Below are positions 51,967 through 59,902 of a DNA stretch of 64,000 bases, piece by piece; position 1 is the first letter of the stretch; each line of letters begins with the position of its first letter. Position numbers and translations under genes: made by a program. The stretch comes from Planctomycetota bacterium. GTDB lineage: Bacteria > Planctomycetota > OFTM77. The notes under the pieces are model-generated. The model saw only the letters and a program-made list of their open reading frames with translations, ran no database searches and had not been told where the DNA came from. Location: positions 1 through 64,000 of the forward strand of contig JAJDCO010000030.1 of assembly GCA_029260795.1 (NCBI GenBank). The letters are read 5' to 3'.

Positions 51967-53177
51967 ACCTTTCACTGCGAGACGTTCGACACGACTTCAG
52001 TCGGTTCCTGCTGACGGCCGTAGGCCTCGGGCTGCTCCTCACCGTCGTCTTGGCGATGACGGGGATCTATAACGGGATCATCAAGGATGCGACGGCGCTC
52101 CCCGACAGCCTCGGTGCGGACCTCTGGATTGTCCAGCGAGACACGCGCGGTCCATTTGCGGAGCTCTCCCGAGTTTCGAGCGACTTGGAGGAGCGCGCGC
52201 GTGCAGTTCCGGGTGTCGCCAGGGCACGCAGCTACGTTTCGCACACCATCCAGCGCCAGCTACCGAACGGTAGGCCCCTGCGATTCACAGCAGTTGGGCT
52301 CTCTTGGCCTGATGACCTCGGGGGAGGTCTCCCGATCGTCAGGGGGCGACCACTCGCCCAACCCCACTACGAGTGCCTGGTGGACAGTTCCCTCGGCCTG
52401 TCACTCGGTCAGCGCATCCCTCTCGGGCGAGATGTTTACACCGTCGTGGGCATTACCGACGGCCTGTTGGCTTCTGGCGGCGATCCCTCCGCGTTCTTCA
52501 CGTTGTCCGATGCGCAGAGGATTCAGAACGACGTCTCCAACGAGGCAATTCGGCTAGACCGTGAAGCACGCTCCGCACGAGTTCGGCAAAGCGCGCTCGG
52601 CCGTGATCCAGAGCTCGTCCGTTTCTCGGGAAAGAATGCACAGCTCATTCCAGCGCTGGGTCCCTTGCCCGTATCCGCAGTGATGTTGAACATCGATCCG
52701 GGAGTGCCGCTGGATACGGTTCAAGCACGATTGCAAGGCTGGCAAGACATCACGGTCTACTCCCAAGCTGAGGAACACGGCCTGATCCTAGGCGGAGTCG
52801 TGGAGAAGACACGGCTCCAGATCGGCTTGTTCCGCGGTCTGCTCGTCGTCATCTCGGCCATTCTCATGGGCCTCATCATCTACACGATGACCGTTGACAA
52901 GATCCACTCGATTGCACTCCTGAAACTTCTGGGGGCACGCATGACTGTCATCCTCGGGATGATTCTCGAGGAGGCCCTGCTCCTCGGTGGCATCGCGTAC
53001 GTGCTGGCAGTGATCATCGGCAACTTCGCTTTCGATATCTTCCCGCGACGCGTCGTCATCGAGAACGAGCACCGATTGGCTCTCCTGGGCATCGTGATCG
53101 CCATCTCCATTGCCTCCAGTGCGATCGGGATGAAGAAGGCCCTTGCAGCGGATCCCAACGAGGTGTTGGCGGCATGA
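51963..53177 (+). CDS. FtsX-like ABC transporter permease (DevC/MacB type)
   Basis: 404 residues, 4-bp overlap upstream. TM1 (FLLTAVGLGLLLTVVLAMTGI) is followed by a periplasmic domain of about 230 residues, then three more helices. The cytoplasmic loop IYTMTVDKIHSIALLKLLGA is characteristic of DevC permeases, which lack a fused ATPase. With the HlyD and ATPase genes on either side it matches a DevBCA-type exporter (in cyanobacteria these export glycolipids through TolC). The substrate here is unknown. Confidence 0.92.
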   Translation: MNLSLRDVRHDFSRFLLTAVGLGLLLTVVLAMTGIYNGIIKDATALPDSLGADLWIVQRDTRGPFAELSRVSSDLEERARAVPGVARARSYVSHTIQRQLPNGRPLRFTAVGLSWPDDLGGGLPIVRGRPLAQPHYECLVDSSLGLSLGQRIPLGRDVYTVVGITDGLLASGGDPSAFFTLSDAQRIQNDVSNEAIRLDREARSARVRQSALGRDPELVRFSGKNAQLIPALGPLPVSAVMLNIDPGVPLDTVQARLQGWQDITVYSQAEEHGLILGGVVEKTRLQIGLFRGLLVVISAILMGLIIYTMTVDKIHSIALLKLLGARMTVILGMILEEALLLGGIAYVLAVIIGNFAFDIFPRRVVIENEHRLALLGIVIAISIASSAIGMKKALAADPNEVLAA

Positions 53178-53893
53178 GCGATCCTATCCCCGCTGTTCAG
53201 GCACGCTCGCTCTCGAAGCATTACGGAGAGGGCAACACCTACGTACTCGCTCTCAAGGAGGCGACCTTCCAGATTCATCCCGGAGAAGTCGTAGCTCTTC
53301 TCGGCCCATCGGGATCAGGAAAGTCGACGCTGCTGACGATTCTCGGCCTCATCAATCCGCCGGACACGGGGTGGCTGCAAGTCGGTGGAGTTGAGGTGAT
53401 TCGAGACGGCGCCGTCGTTGGCGACGCGAACCTCATTCGACGCCGCAACCTCGGGTTCGTATTTCAGCGCTCGAACCTCATTCCGTTTCTTACCGCCGAA
53501 GAGAATGTGCGGCTGGTTCTGGAGCTCGATGATGTGCCGCGACGCGAGGCGGTTCGACGCGCGCGTGAGATTCTCGAGTCGCTCGGTGTGGCTGATCGTG
53601 CTCGCCACCTGCCCATGCAGCTCTCCGGAGGGCAGCAGCAACGCGTCGCCATCGCACGCGCGCTGATACACGAACCTTCGCTTCTTCTGGCCGATGAGCC
53701 GACCGCTTCCCTCGACAAGGAGCTCGGTAGACGCGTCATGGAGCTTCTGAGGACGGCAGCCATCGAACGGGGAGCTGCCGTTCTCGTCGTGACTCACGAC
53801 CACCGCGCCCTGGATCTGGTCGATCGAATCTTCGAGATCGAGGACGGCGTCTTGGACACAGAAGGAGCCAAACTTCGCGGAGCGACACGATGA
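53174..53893 (+). CDS. ABC exporter ATPase (DevA/LolD/MacB type)
   Basis: 239 residues, 4-bp overlap upstream. Walker [11 protein letters not shown]-loop [18 protein letters not shown], signature [15 protein letters not shown], Walker [13 protein letters not shown]-loop VTHDHRA. It powers the FtsX-like permease. Its TGA overlaps the ATG of a 21-codon frame (ATGA). Confidence 0.95.
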   Translation: MSDPIPAVQARSLSKHYGEGNTYVLALKEATFQIHPGEVVALLGPSGSGKSTLLTILGLINPPDTGWLQVGGVEVIRDGAVVGDANLIRRRNLGFVFQRSNLIPFLTAEENVRLVLELDDVPRREAVRRAREILESLGVADRARHLPMQLSGGQQQRVAIARALIHEPSLLLADEPTASLDKELGRRVMELLRTAAIERGAAVLVVTHDHRALDLVDRIFEIEDGVLDTEGAKLRGATR

Positions 53894-53955
53894 GCAACCG
53901 AACTGGAGGGCCGAGCAAAGCTTCAGGCCGCGCGAAGGCCCGGAGCGCACAGTAG
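53890..53955 (+). CDS. putative 21-aa basic micro-ORF coupled to the ABC ATPase gene
   Basis: ATG overlaps the ATPase stop (ATGA), and the frame encodes a short Ser/Gly/Lys/Arg-rich peptide ([15 protein letters not shown] and so on) ending at TAG 53953. It is followed after 11 bp by the next gene, whose ribosome-binding site GGGAGA starts at this stop. It may be a coupling device, a small peptide substrate or chance. Confidence 0.3.
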   Translation: MSNRTGGPSKASGRAKARSAQ

Positions 53956-53966
53956 GGAGACGGGAC

Positions 53967-54629
53967 ATGGACCACGCTGTCGCACTCGTCCAAGCGTACC
54001 TCTTCGTGAATGGGTACTTCACTATCGCTGAGTACCCCGTCGTTAGGGCCCTCCCGAGGTCGAGGTACGAGACGGCAACGGACATCGACCTCCTTGCGCT
54101 TCGCCTACCAGAAGCAGGCGGGATCGTTCCCGCTCGGAAGCCTAAACGACAGCCGCACAAGGGTGGCTTTCGAACCGATCCGGTGCTTGCAGCGGACCAG
54201 GAGAACCTTGAGATGTTGCTGGCGGAGGTCAAGGAAGGAAAGGCGGTGCTCAACCGCGGGGCCACGGATCCGGCCGTCGTACAGGCCGTGTTGGTTAGGT
54301 TCGGGTGCTGCCCCGAAGGCGATTTGCCAGTCCACGTTCAAGAGTTGCTGAGGAAGGGTGAAACCCGGATGCCAAGCGGACTGCGCGTTCGCCAGGCCGT
54401 GTTTGGATCTGTCGTCCAGGGTGGCGGCCGCTATCTCCAGATCTCTCTCGGCCACGTGCTCGAGTTTCTCCGCGAGCACGTCCGTGAGAACTGGAACATC
54501 CTACGTCACGTTCAGGTGAAGGACCCCGTCTTCGGGCTCCTCGTCCTCGCCGAGAAGGCTCGGCGCGCGGAGGCTTCTTCCAAACACGAAGAGCACCATC
54601 GTCCAAGCGCGACAGAGGCCACGCCGTGA
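53967..54629 (+). CDS. uncharacterised protein with a PD-(D/E)XK-nuclease-like motif
   Basis: 220 residues, no family recognised. The N-terminal third has the layout of a restriction-like nuclease core: a helix (AVALVQAYLFVNGYFTIAEY) with E22, a strand TDIDLLALRL holding D39 and D41, then LLAEVKEGKA holding E87-x-K89. That matches the D...ExK active-site spacing with a first-helix Glu. The remainder (residues 100-200) is mixed alpha/beta with QISLGHVLEFLREHV. No signal peptide. The gene sits between the ABC ATPase and LOG genes in the operon; its stop overlaps the GTG of the LOG gene (GTGA). A nuclease role is an inference from motif geometry only. Confidence 0.6.
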   Translation: MDHAVALVQAYLFVNGYFTIAEYPVVRALPRSRYETATDIDLLALRLPEAGGIVPARKPKRQPHKGGFRTDPVLAADQENLEMLLAEVKEGKAVLNRGATDPAVVQAVLVRFGCCPEGDLPVHVQELLRKGETRMPSGLRVRQAVFGSVVQGGGRYLQISLGHVLEFLREHVRENWNILRHVQVKDPVFGLLVLAEKARRAEASSKHEEHHRPSATEATP

Positions 54630-55492
54630 CGGACACGCCTCAAACAAACACATCGACGGCGAGAGGCCCTTCGCCTCTTCTCGCGTTCGAGGACGTCGAC
54701 TTCCTGCGCCACCCCGACCTTCGGCCTGTGCGGCTCCAGCTCGAACTTCTCAAGCCCGAGTGGCACCTGCGCCAGAACGGAATCAACTCCACTGTCGTCG
54801 TCTTCGGAAGCGCCCGCATCCCATCGCCTGAGATTGCTCGGCAGCAGCTTGATGAGCTCGCCGAGCAAGATGACGACGAGAGCCTGGCGCTCGCGCGCAC
54901 GCGCGTCGAGCTGTCTCGCTACTACGAGGAAGCGAGGCGGTTTGCCGGGATTGTCACGCGCCGCTTTCAGACCAAAGGCCGCCGAGACTTCGTCATCGTC
55001 ACCGGCGGCGGTCCTGGCATCATGGAGGCTGCCAACCGGGGAGCCGACGAAGCGGGTGGGAGGTCTATCGGCTTCAACATCACCCTCCCCCACGAGCAAG
55101 CCCCGAACCCCTTCATCACGAAAGACCTGTCCTTTCGGTTCCACTACTTCGCGATCCGCAAGATGCACCTGCTCCTCCGAGCGCGGGGACTGGTCGTCTT
55201 TCCCGGTGGCTACGGTACGCTCGACGAGCTGTTCGAGGCACTCACGCTCATCCAGACCAAAAAGCTTGCCCCCATTCCCGTCGTTCTCGTCGGTGCCGAG
55301 TTCTGGCACCGGACCATCGACTTCGAGTTCCTGGTGGAGCAGGGAATGATCAGCGAAGAAGAGACTCGGCTCTTTCGGATCGTAGACAATGCCCAAGGTG
55401 CGGTCGAAGCGCTCGTAGGCTTCTACGGTGGCGTCCCGCCGAATGACCCGGGGCACGAACAACACCCAGCAGACTCCGGGTCCCGCCCATGA
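54626..55492 (+). CDS. LOG-family (TIGR00730-like) nucleotide phosphoribohydrolase-type protein
   Basis: 288 residues from GTG 54626. A Rossmann-like LOG fold with the two signature loops: TGGGPGIMEAANRGA and PGGYGTLDELFEAL. LOG enzymes release the base from nucleoside monophosphates (cytokinin activation in plants, purine or pyrimidine nucleotide hydrolysis in bacteria). It has an N-terminal extension of about 55 residues, and an extra charged helix before the fold (LDELAEQDDDESLALARTRV). Its TGA overlaps the ATG of the patatin gene. It is an unusual passenger in an exporter operon. Confidence 0.9.
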   Translation: MTDTPQTNTSTARGPSPLLAFEDVDFLRHPDLRPVRLQLELLKPEWHLRQNGINSTVVVFGSARIPSPEIARQQLDELAEQDDDESLALARTRVELSRYYEEARRFAGIVTRRFQTKGRRDFVIVTGGGPGIMEAANRGADEAGGRSIGFNITLPHEQAPNPFITKDLSFRFHYFAIRKMHLLLRARGLVVFPGGYGTLDELFEALTLIQTKKLAPIPVVLVGAEFWHRTIDFEFLVEQGMISEEETRLFRIVDNAQGAVEALVGFYGGVPPNDPGHEQHPADSGSRP

Positions 55493-56781
55493 ACCTGGCC
55501 CGAGAGATGGTGGCGCGCCTGCGTGCGTCGGAGCCGCAGCGGCGTTGTTCATGGTTTCGGTTTCAACGGCGAGGCCAGATCACTTGTCTTCTCATGCTAC
55601 TGGCCCTCGGCGGTTGCGCGGGGTTGCAGAGGAACGCAGTGCCGGAGCACTGGGTCGAAAGCGCAGCGGTCGCCGGATACACAGGCGTTCGGGCGTGGGG
55701 AGACGAATTCAGCGAGGTTTTTCAAGCGAGCCTGGTTCGGTCATTCTCTGAAGAGCGCCCTGAAGATTTTCCGAGAGCGTCGGATGGCTCGCGCACCTAC
55801 CACGCCTTGGCGCTCTCCGCCGGCGGATCCCATGGAGCCTTCGGAGCCGGTTTGCTTTGTGGTTGGAGCAAGAATGGTTCACGTCCCCCGTTCAAGCTAG
55901 TCACCGGCGTCAGCACGGGAGCCCTCATTGCTCCCTTTGCTTTCGTTGGGCCTTCCCGCGACCATTCACTTCGCGAGGTCTACACATCCGTCTCTCAAAC
56001 GGACATCGTCGAACAGCGTCACTTCTGGAACTGGTTCACGAGCGATTCGATCGGTGATACCACGCCCCTCGCGGAGCTTCTGCGCCGGTACATCGATGCA
56101 GAGCTGCTTGTTCAGGTTGCCGATGCCCATCGATCTGGAAGGCGCCTCTACGTAGGAACCACGAACCTCGACGCACAGAGGCTCGTCATCTGGGATCTCG
56201 GCGCGATCGCCGCCAGCGACCGATCCGACGCGCTCCAGCTTTTTCGAGACGTGTTGATGGCTTCGGCGGCGATTCCAGTCATCTTCCCTCCGATCTACAT
56301 CAAGGTAGAGGCTGAAGGGAAGGCATACGACGAGATGCATGTCGATGGCGCCGTCCGGCAGCAGCTAATCGCCCCGTTCGCCGTTCTGGATGGTGTCAGG
56401 GCAGCACAAGAAGCTGGCCTCTCTCGAGACCAGGTTCACGCCGTCCTGTATGTCGTAAGAAACGGGCAGCTCCACCGGCGCTGGCAGAGTGTTGCACCTC
56501 GAACGACAGCCATCGCGCAACGAGCACTGACGGCCATGACCAACTCGATGGCGGCACGGGAGATCTCCTGGGCATTCTCCGTCGCCAAGAAGCGTGGCGT
56601 CGAGTTCCGTATCGCGGCCATTCCAGAGGCGTTTCAGCCATCGTCTGAGGGAGAGTTCAACCGCGCCGAGATGGGCCGTGTTTTCGAGCTTGGCTACCAG
56701 ATGGGCCTGACCGGCAACGCCTGGGAGCGCAAACCGCCTAACGAGCTACTCGGCGGTGTCGGTGGCGAAGCACCGAGATGA
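55489..56781 (+). CDS. patatin-like phospholipase, probably lipid-anchored
   Basis: 430 residues. A basic N-terminal stretch is followed by a hydrophobic segment with a lipobox (LLMLLALGGCAG), so export and lipidation are likely despite the long n-region. The patatin core has the oxyanion loop SAGGSHGAFGAG, the nucleophile elbow GVSTGAL and the catalytic Asp in HVDGAV. It would hydrolyse acyl esters of membrane lipids. It is the last gene of the export operon, joined by ATGA overlap to the LOG gene. Confidence 0.9.
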   Translation: MNLAREMVARLRASEPQRRCSWFRFQRRGQITCLLMLLALGGCAGLQRNAVPEHWVESAAVAGYTGVRAWGDEFSEVFQASLVRSFSEERPEDFPRASDGSRTYHALALSAGGSHGAFGAGLLCGWSKNGSRPPFKLVTGVSTGALIAPFAFVGPSRDHSLREVYTSVSQTDIVEQRHFWNWFTSDSIGDTTPLAELLRRYIDAELLVQVADAHRSGRRLYVGTTNLDAQRLVIWDLGAIAASDRSDALQLFRDVLMASAAIPVIFPPIYIKVEAEGKAYDEMHVDGAVRQQLIAPFAVLDGVRAAQEAGLSRDQVHAVLYVVRNGQLHRRWQSVAPRTTAIAQRALTAMTNSMAAREISWAFSVAKKRGVEFRIAAIPEAFQPSSEGEFNRAEMGRVFELGYQMGLTGNAWERKPPNELLGGVGGEAPR

Positions 56782-57034
56782 GCCGTTGTCGGTGGCCAGG
56801 CGCATGACCGAAGATCGCAGGTCTCGCGCGGCGCTTGCGGGAGTGGCGGGCCGCTCTTCCCCAGAGCGGCCGCCGGCCTCGGCCTCTGGATCGTTGTTGG
56901 CCTAGACTAAGACTAGGCACACAGCTCCCGAGAGCCAAGCGAACCCACCCAACGCCTAGCCGAGGAAAACGCTCGAAATTCCGCTATCATGGGGTTTCCC
57001 GCTGCATCGACCATCCCGGCCCCGAACCCATCCC

Positions 57035-58267
57035 ATGCCCGACCCGACCCACTCCGCCAACCCCGCCCCTTCGATGCGACGCGTCCGAAAGCTGCATCGT
57101 CGCCTCCGACAGCGGCCCGATGAGCGGACGATTCACCAGCTTCGAGTCTCACTGCGCCGCTGCCGCACGATCGCGACTGGGCTCGCTCTCGTCGATCCCG
57201 ACCCGGTCTGGCGCAGGATCCGACGCCGCGCCCGAAGACTCTTCCGCGCTCTCGGACCGACCCGAGATGCCCAAGTGCTCGGACGATGGGTGCGGCGGCT
57301 CGCCGCGCAACCGGACGACCTCGGACAGCGCGTGCTCAAGAAGCTCGCTCGACGCGAGCGGAAGGGCAGCCGCCGCTGGAAAGCGACGGCTCGGCGATTC
57401 GATCGGAAAGGCTGGAAAGAGCTCAGTCGCCGCGCCGAAAAGCGATTCCACCGCCTTCCATTCCCCCGTCAAGTGCTCGCCCATTTGGTGCTCGAAAGCT
57501 GGACCACCGTCACCGAGGACCACCTGCTCGCCATGCGAGAGAACACCGCCACCCAATGGCACCGGACGCGTATCTCGCTGAAGCGGTTTCGGTACACGGG
57601 GGAAGCCTTTGCCCCTCGATCTCTGCGACGGGCTCGAACCAAGCTCCGCTTCCTTCAAGATGCCTTGGGAGACGTCCACGACCTCGATGTTCTCAGCGAG
57701 CTCTTCGAGATGCAGGCCAAGCCTCTCGATGGCGCCTCGCTGCTCGGATGGCGGGCCAGGATTCTCCGAGTTCGCGAGCAGCGCCTGTCCGACTACCGGC
57801 GCCGGACCGAACGGGCAGACGGCCTGTGGCCAAAGCTCCGACGCCGGCTGCTCGACGGACGACGCCTCGAGGCCGCCAGCACGGCACGACTGATCGCCCA
57901 GGCTCGCCTTTCCGGATACCGGGTCACCCTGAATCATCGGGAGCTCCTGCGAGCTCGGATCTGGCTCGATCGTCGTCTGAAGAACTCACCGGACGTCGAT
58001 CGCCAGCGTGGCCGGCGTCTACTCGCCGCGGCCGGGCGGCTCCGTCACTCCGCCCAGAAGGCACCCGATCCCGATCTCTGCTCACTTCAGCGTCCCCTCG
58101 GATGGAGCCGCGAAGATCAGGAGATCGTCGCTCGAGCGATCCACTCGACCCATCGAGAAGCGTCGCTCGCTCTCGACGCCCTCACGCCGTCCGAGCAACG
58201 CCTCGCCCAAGACATCGCGACCGCCCTCGAACGTGCGGGAGGGGGCGACTCAGCGGCCGAGAGCTGA
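57035..58267 (+). CDS. CHAD-domain protein (polyphosphate-binding)
   Basis: 410 residues, Arg-rich. The CHAD pattern shows as conserved His and basic residues in paired helices: RTIHQLRVSLRRCRTIATGL, RALGPTRDAQVLGRWV, TQWHRTRISLKRFRYTGEAF and LQDALGDVHDLDVLSELF. CHAD domains bind polyphosphate through these basic helices. The last 150 residues form another helical region containing REDQEIVARAIHSTHREA, which vaguely recalls the HD part of Ppx. It lies on the far side of the export operon from ppk1-ppx, so the polyphosphate functions are probably an old cluster. The 3' end overlaps an antisense S41-like fragment. Confidence 0.88.
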   Translation: MPDPTHSANPAPSMRRVRKLHRRLRQRPDERTIHQLRVSLRRCRTIATGLALVDPDPVWRRIRRRARRLFRALGPTRDAQVLGRWVRRLAAQPDDLGQRVLKKLARRERKGSRRWKATARRFDRKGWKELSRRAEKRFHRLPFPRQVLAHLVLESWTTVTEDHLLAMRENTATQWHRTRISLKRFRYTGEAFAPRSLRRARTKLRFLQDALGDVHDLDVLSELFEMQAKPLDGASLLGWRARILRVREQRLSDYRRRTERADGLWPKLRRRLLDGRRLEAASTARLIAQARLSGYRVTLNHRELLRARIWLDRRLKNSPDVDRQRGRRLLAAAGRLRHSAQKAPDPDLCSLQRPLGWSREDQEIVARAIHSTHREASLALDALTPSEQRLAQDIATALERAGGGDSAAES

Positions 58268-58650
58268 GTCTCGTCCGGCCAGCCAGCTCTCGTGAGCGGC
58301 GTCCCCGCGCCGGTCCACCAACTCTCGAGGTCCCTCCAGATCGAGGGCTCTTCGAGGCGAAGGTGTGGATCTCGAAACGCGGTCACCATCGCCCGCAGCG
58401 CACGGGCCGCCTCGCGGTCCGTCGAGGAGGCGCGAATGGACTCTCGCGTCGTGTGATCGAGCTCGCTCGGTGCGACTCGCCCTTGCTCGATCAGCCAGTC
58501 GAGGTTGGCGTAGCTCGAAGCCAGATGGGACTCGAGCCGATCGAGGTCGTTCAACCACGGTGCCGCGTCGAAGCTCGTGCGCTGCCACACCTCGAAGCCG
58601 AGCAGAGTGGCGCCCAGGAGACCGAATCCGATCAGGAGCTTGCGCTTCAT
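58117..58650 (-). pseudogene. N-terminal fragment of an S41-peptidase-like protein
   Basis: 177 residues from ATG 58650 with a signal or anchor (KRKLLIGFGLLGATLLGFEV). It then has the helical start seen in S41/tricorn-type peptidases: WLNDLDRLESHLASSYANLD, ARALRAMVTAFRDPHLRLE. The PDZ and catalytic domains are absent: the frame runs into the antisense strand of the CHAD gene and stops 151 bp inside it. It is probably a 3'-truncated remnant left by a rearrangement at the CHAD gene end. Confidence 0.5.
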
Positions 58651-58828
58651 GGACAACCTCGATGCCTTCCGCCTGTCGCGATGATTGGGAAACGTCCGAG
58701 GATCTTTCCTCGCGACCCTCCGAGAGTGAGCGGTCGAGCACGAATCGGTCCCGAGGCGCAGGTCGAACGAAGAGTGTCTATAATGCCCGACCGCGTTGGC
58801 CCCAGCGCGAACGGACCCATCTCGGATC

Positions 58829-59902
58829 ATGCCCGACCAGGAGCCTCGAACGGTGCCGAAGCCAGGTGTCTTGCTCGTCAATCTCGGAACTCCCGATGCC
58901 CCGCGCACCGGGGAGGTTCGGCGCTACTTGAGAGAGTTCCTCTCCGATCCGCGCGTCCTCGACATACCGGCCGTCGGCCGCGCCGCCCTTCTCGGCCTGA
59001 TCATCCTCCCCTTCCGATCACCGAAGTCGGCACGCGCCTATTCTCAGATCTGGACGGCGGAGGGCTCGCCTCTGCTCGTCGCCGGCCGCGCATTGGCGGA
59101 CGCCGTTCGACCTCGGCTGCCCGAGTGCGAGGTCGAGCTCGCGATGCGCTACGGTCGCCCTTCGCTCTCATCCGGCTTGAGCGCATTGCGAGACCGAGGC
59201 TGTGAGCAGATCGTGATCTTCCCGCTCTACCCGCAGTACGCTTCCAGCTCGACGGGCTCTTCGTTGGAAGCGCTCTACCGCGAAGCGTCCCGGCTTTGGA
59301 ACACTCCCTTCTTGCAAGTGGTCCCGCCCTTCTACGACCAGCCGGGATTCATCGAGGCGTTCGTCCAGATCGCGGAGCCGGTGCTGGGCGACTTTCGTCC
59401 CGATCGCGTGCTGTTCAGCTATCACGGCTTGCCCGAGCGGCACGTTCGCAAGTGCGACCCAAGCGGCTCCCATTGCCTGGCCTCCCCGGATTGCTGCGAG
59501 ACGATCGGTCCCCTGAACCGTTACTGCTACCGAGCCCAGTGCTGGGCGACCTCACGAGCGCTCGCCGCGCGCCTTTCATTGCAGGAGGGAGACTGGGATT
59601 GGAGCTTCCAATCTCGTCTCGGGCGCACTCCGTGGCTGAAGCCTTACACCGATCTGGTACTCCCGGAGTGGGCGAAGAGCGGCGTCCGACGAGTCGCTGT
59701 GATGTGCCCGGCGTTCGTCGCCGACTGCCTCGAGACGCTCGAAGAGATCGGAATTCGGGCGCGAGAGGTTTTTATCGCCCAGGGAGGTGAGGATCTCGTT
59801 CTCGTGCCATCGTTGAATGCTCACTCGACCTGGGCCGACTCCATCGCCCAGATGGTCCGAAAGACGCTGGGCACCCGAGAGTCGGCAGCTGTGACGCCGT
59901 GA
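58829..59902 (+). CDS. hemH: ferrochelatase
   Basis: 357 residues from ATG 58829 (58796 in the same frame is the alternative). It inserts Fe2+ into protoporphyrin IX. Motifs: VLLVNLGTPDAP at the start, FPLYPQYASSSTGSSLEAL, catalytic His in LFSYHGLPERHV, and the Glu/Asp helix in VMCPAFVADCLETLEEIG. A cysteine-rich insertion (CDPSGSHCLASPDCC and CYRAQC) resembles the Cys segment of some bacterial ferrochelatases and could hold an iron-sulfur cluster (inference). It is the first gene of a three-gene overlapping operon. Confidence 0.95.
   Translation: MPDQEPRTVPKPGVLLVNLGTPDAPRTGEVRRYLREFLSDPRVLDIPAVGRAALLGLIILPFRSPKSARAYSQIWTAEGSPLLVAGRALADAVRPRLPECEVELAMRYGRPSLSSGLSALRDRGCEQIVIFPLYPQYASSSTGSSLEALYREASRLWNTPFLQVVPPFYDQPGFIEAFVQIAEPVLGDFRPDRVLFSYHGLPERHVRKCDPSGSHCLASPDCCETIGPLNRYCYRAQCWATSRALAARLSLQEGDWDWSFQSRLGRTPWLKPYTDLVLPEWAKSGVRRVAVMCPAFVADCLETLEEIGIRAREVFIAQGGEDLVLVPSLNAHSTWADSIAQMVRKTLGTRESAAVTP

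Noticed and set aside
48084-56900. Complete integrative element around the export operon
   Set aside because: No integrase, transposase, attachment-site duplication or tRNA was found at either edge; only the palindrome and the truncated S41 gene hint at rearrangement.
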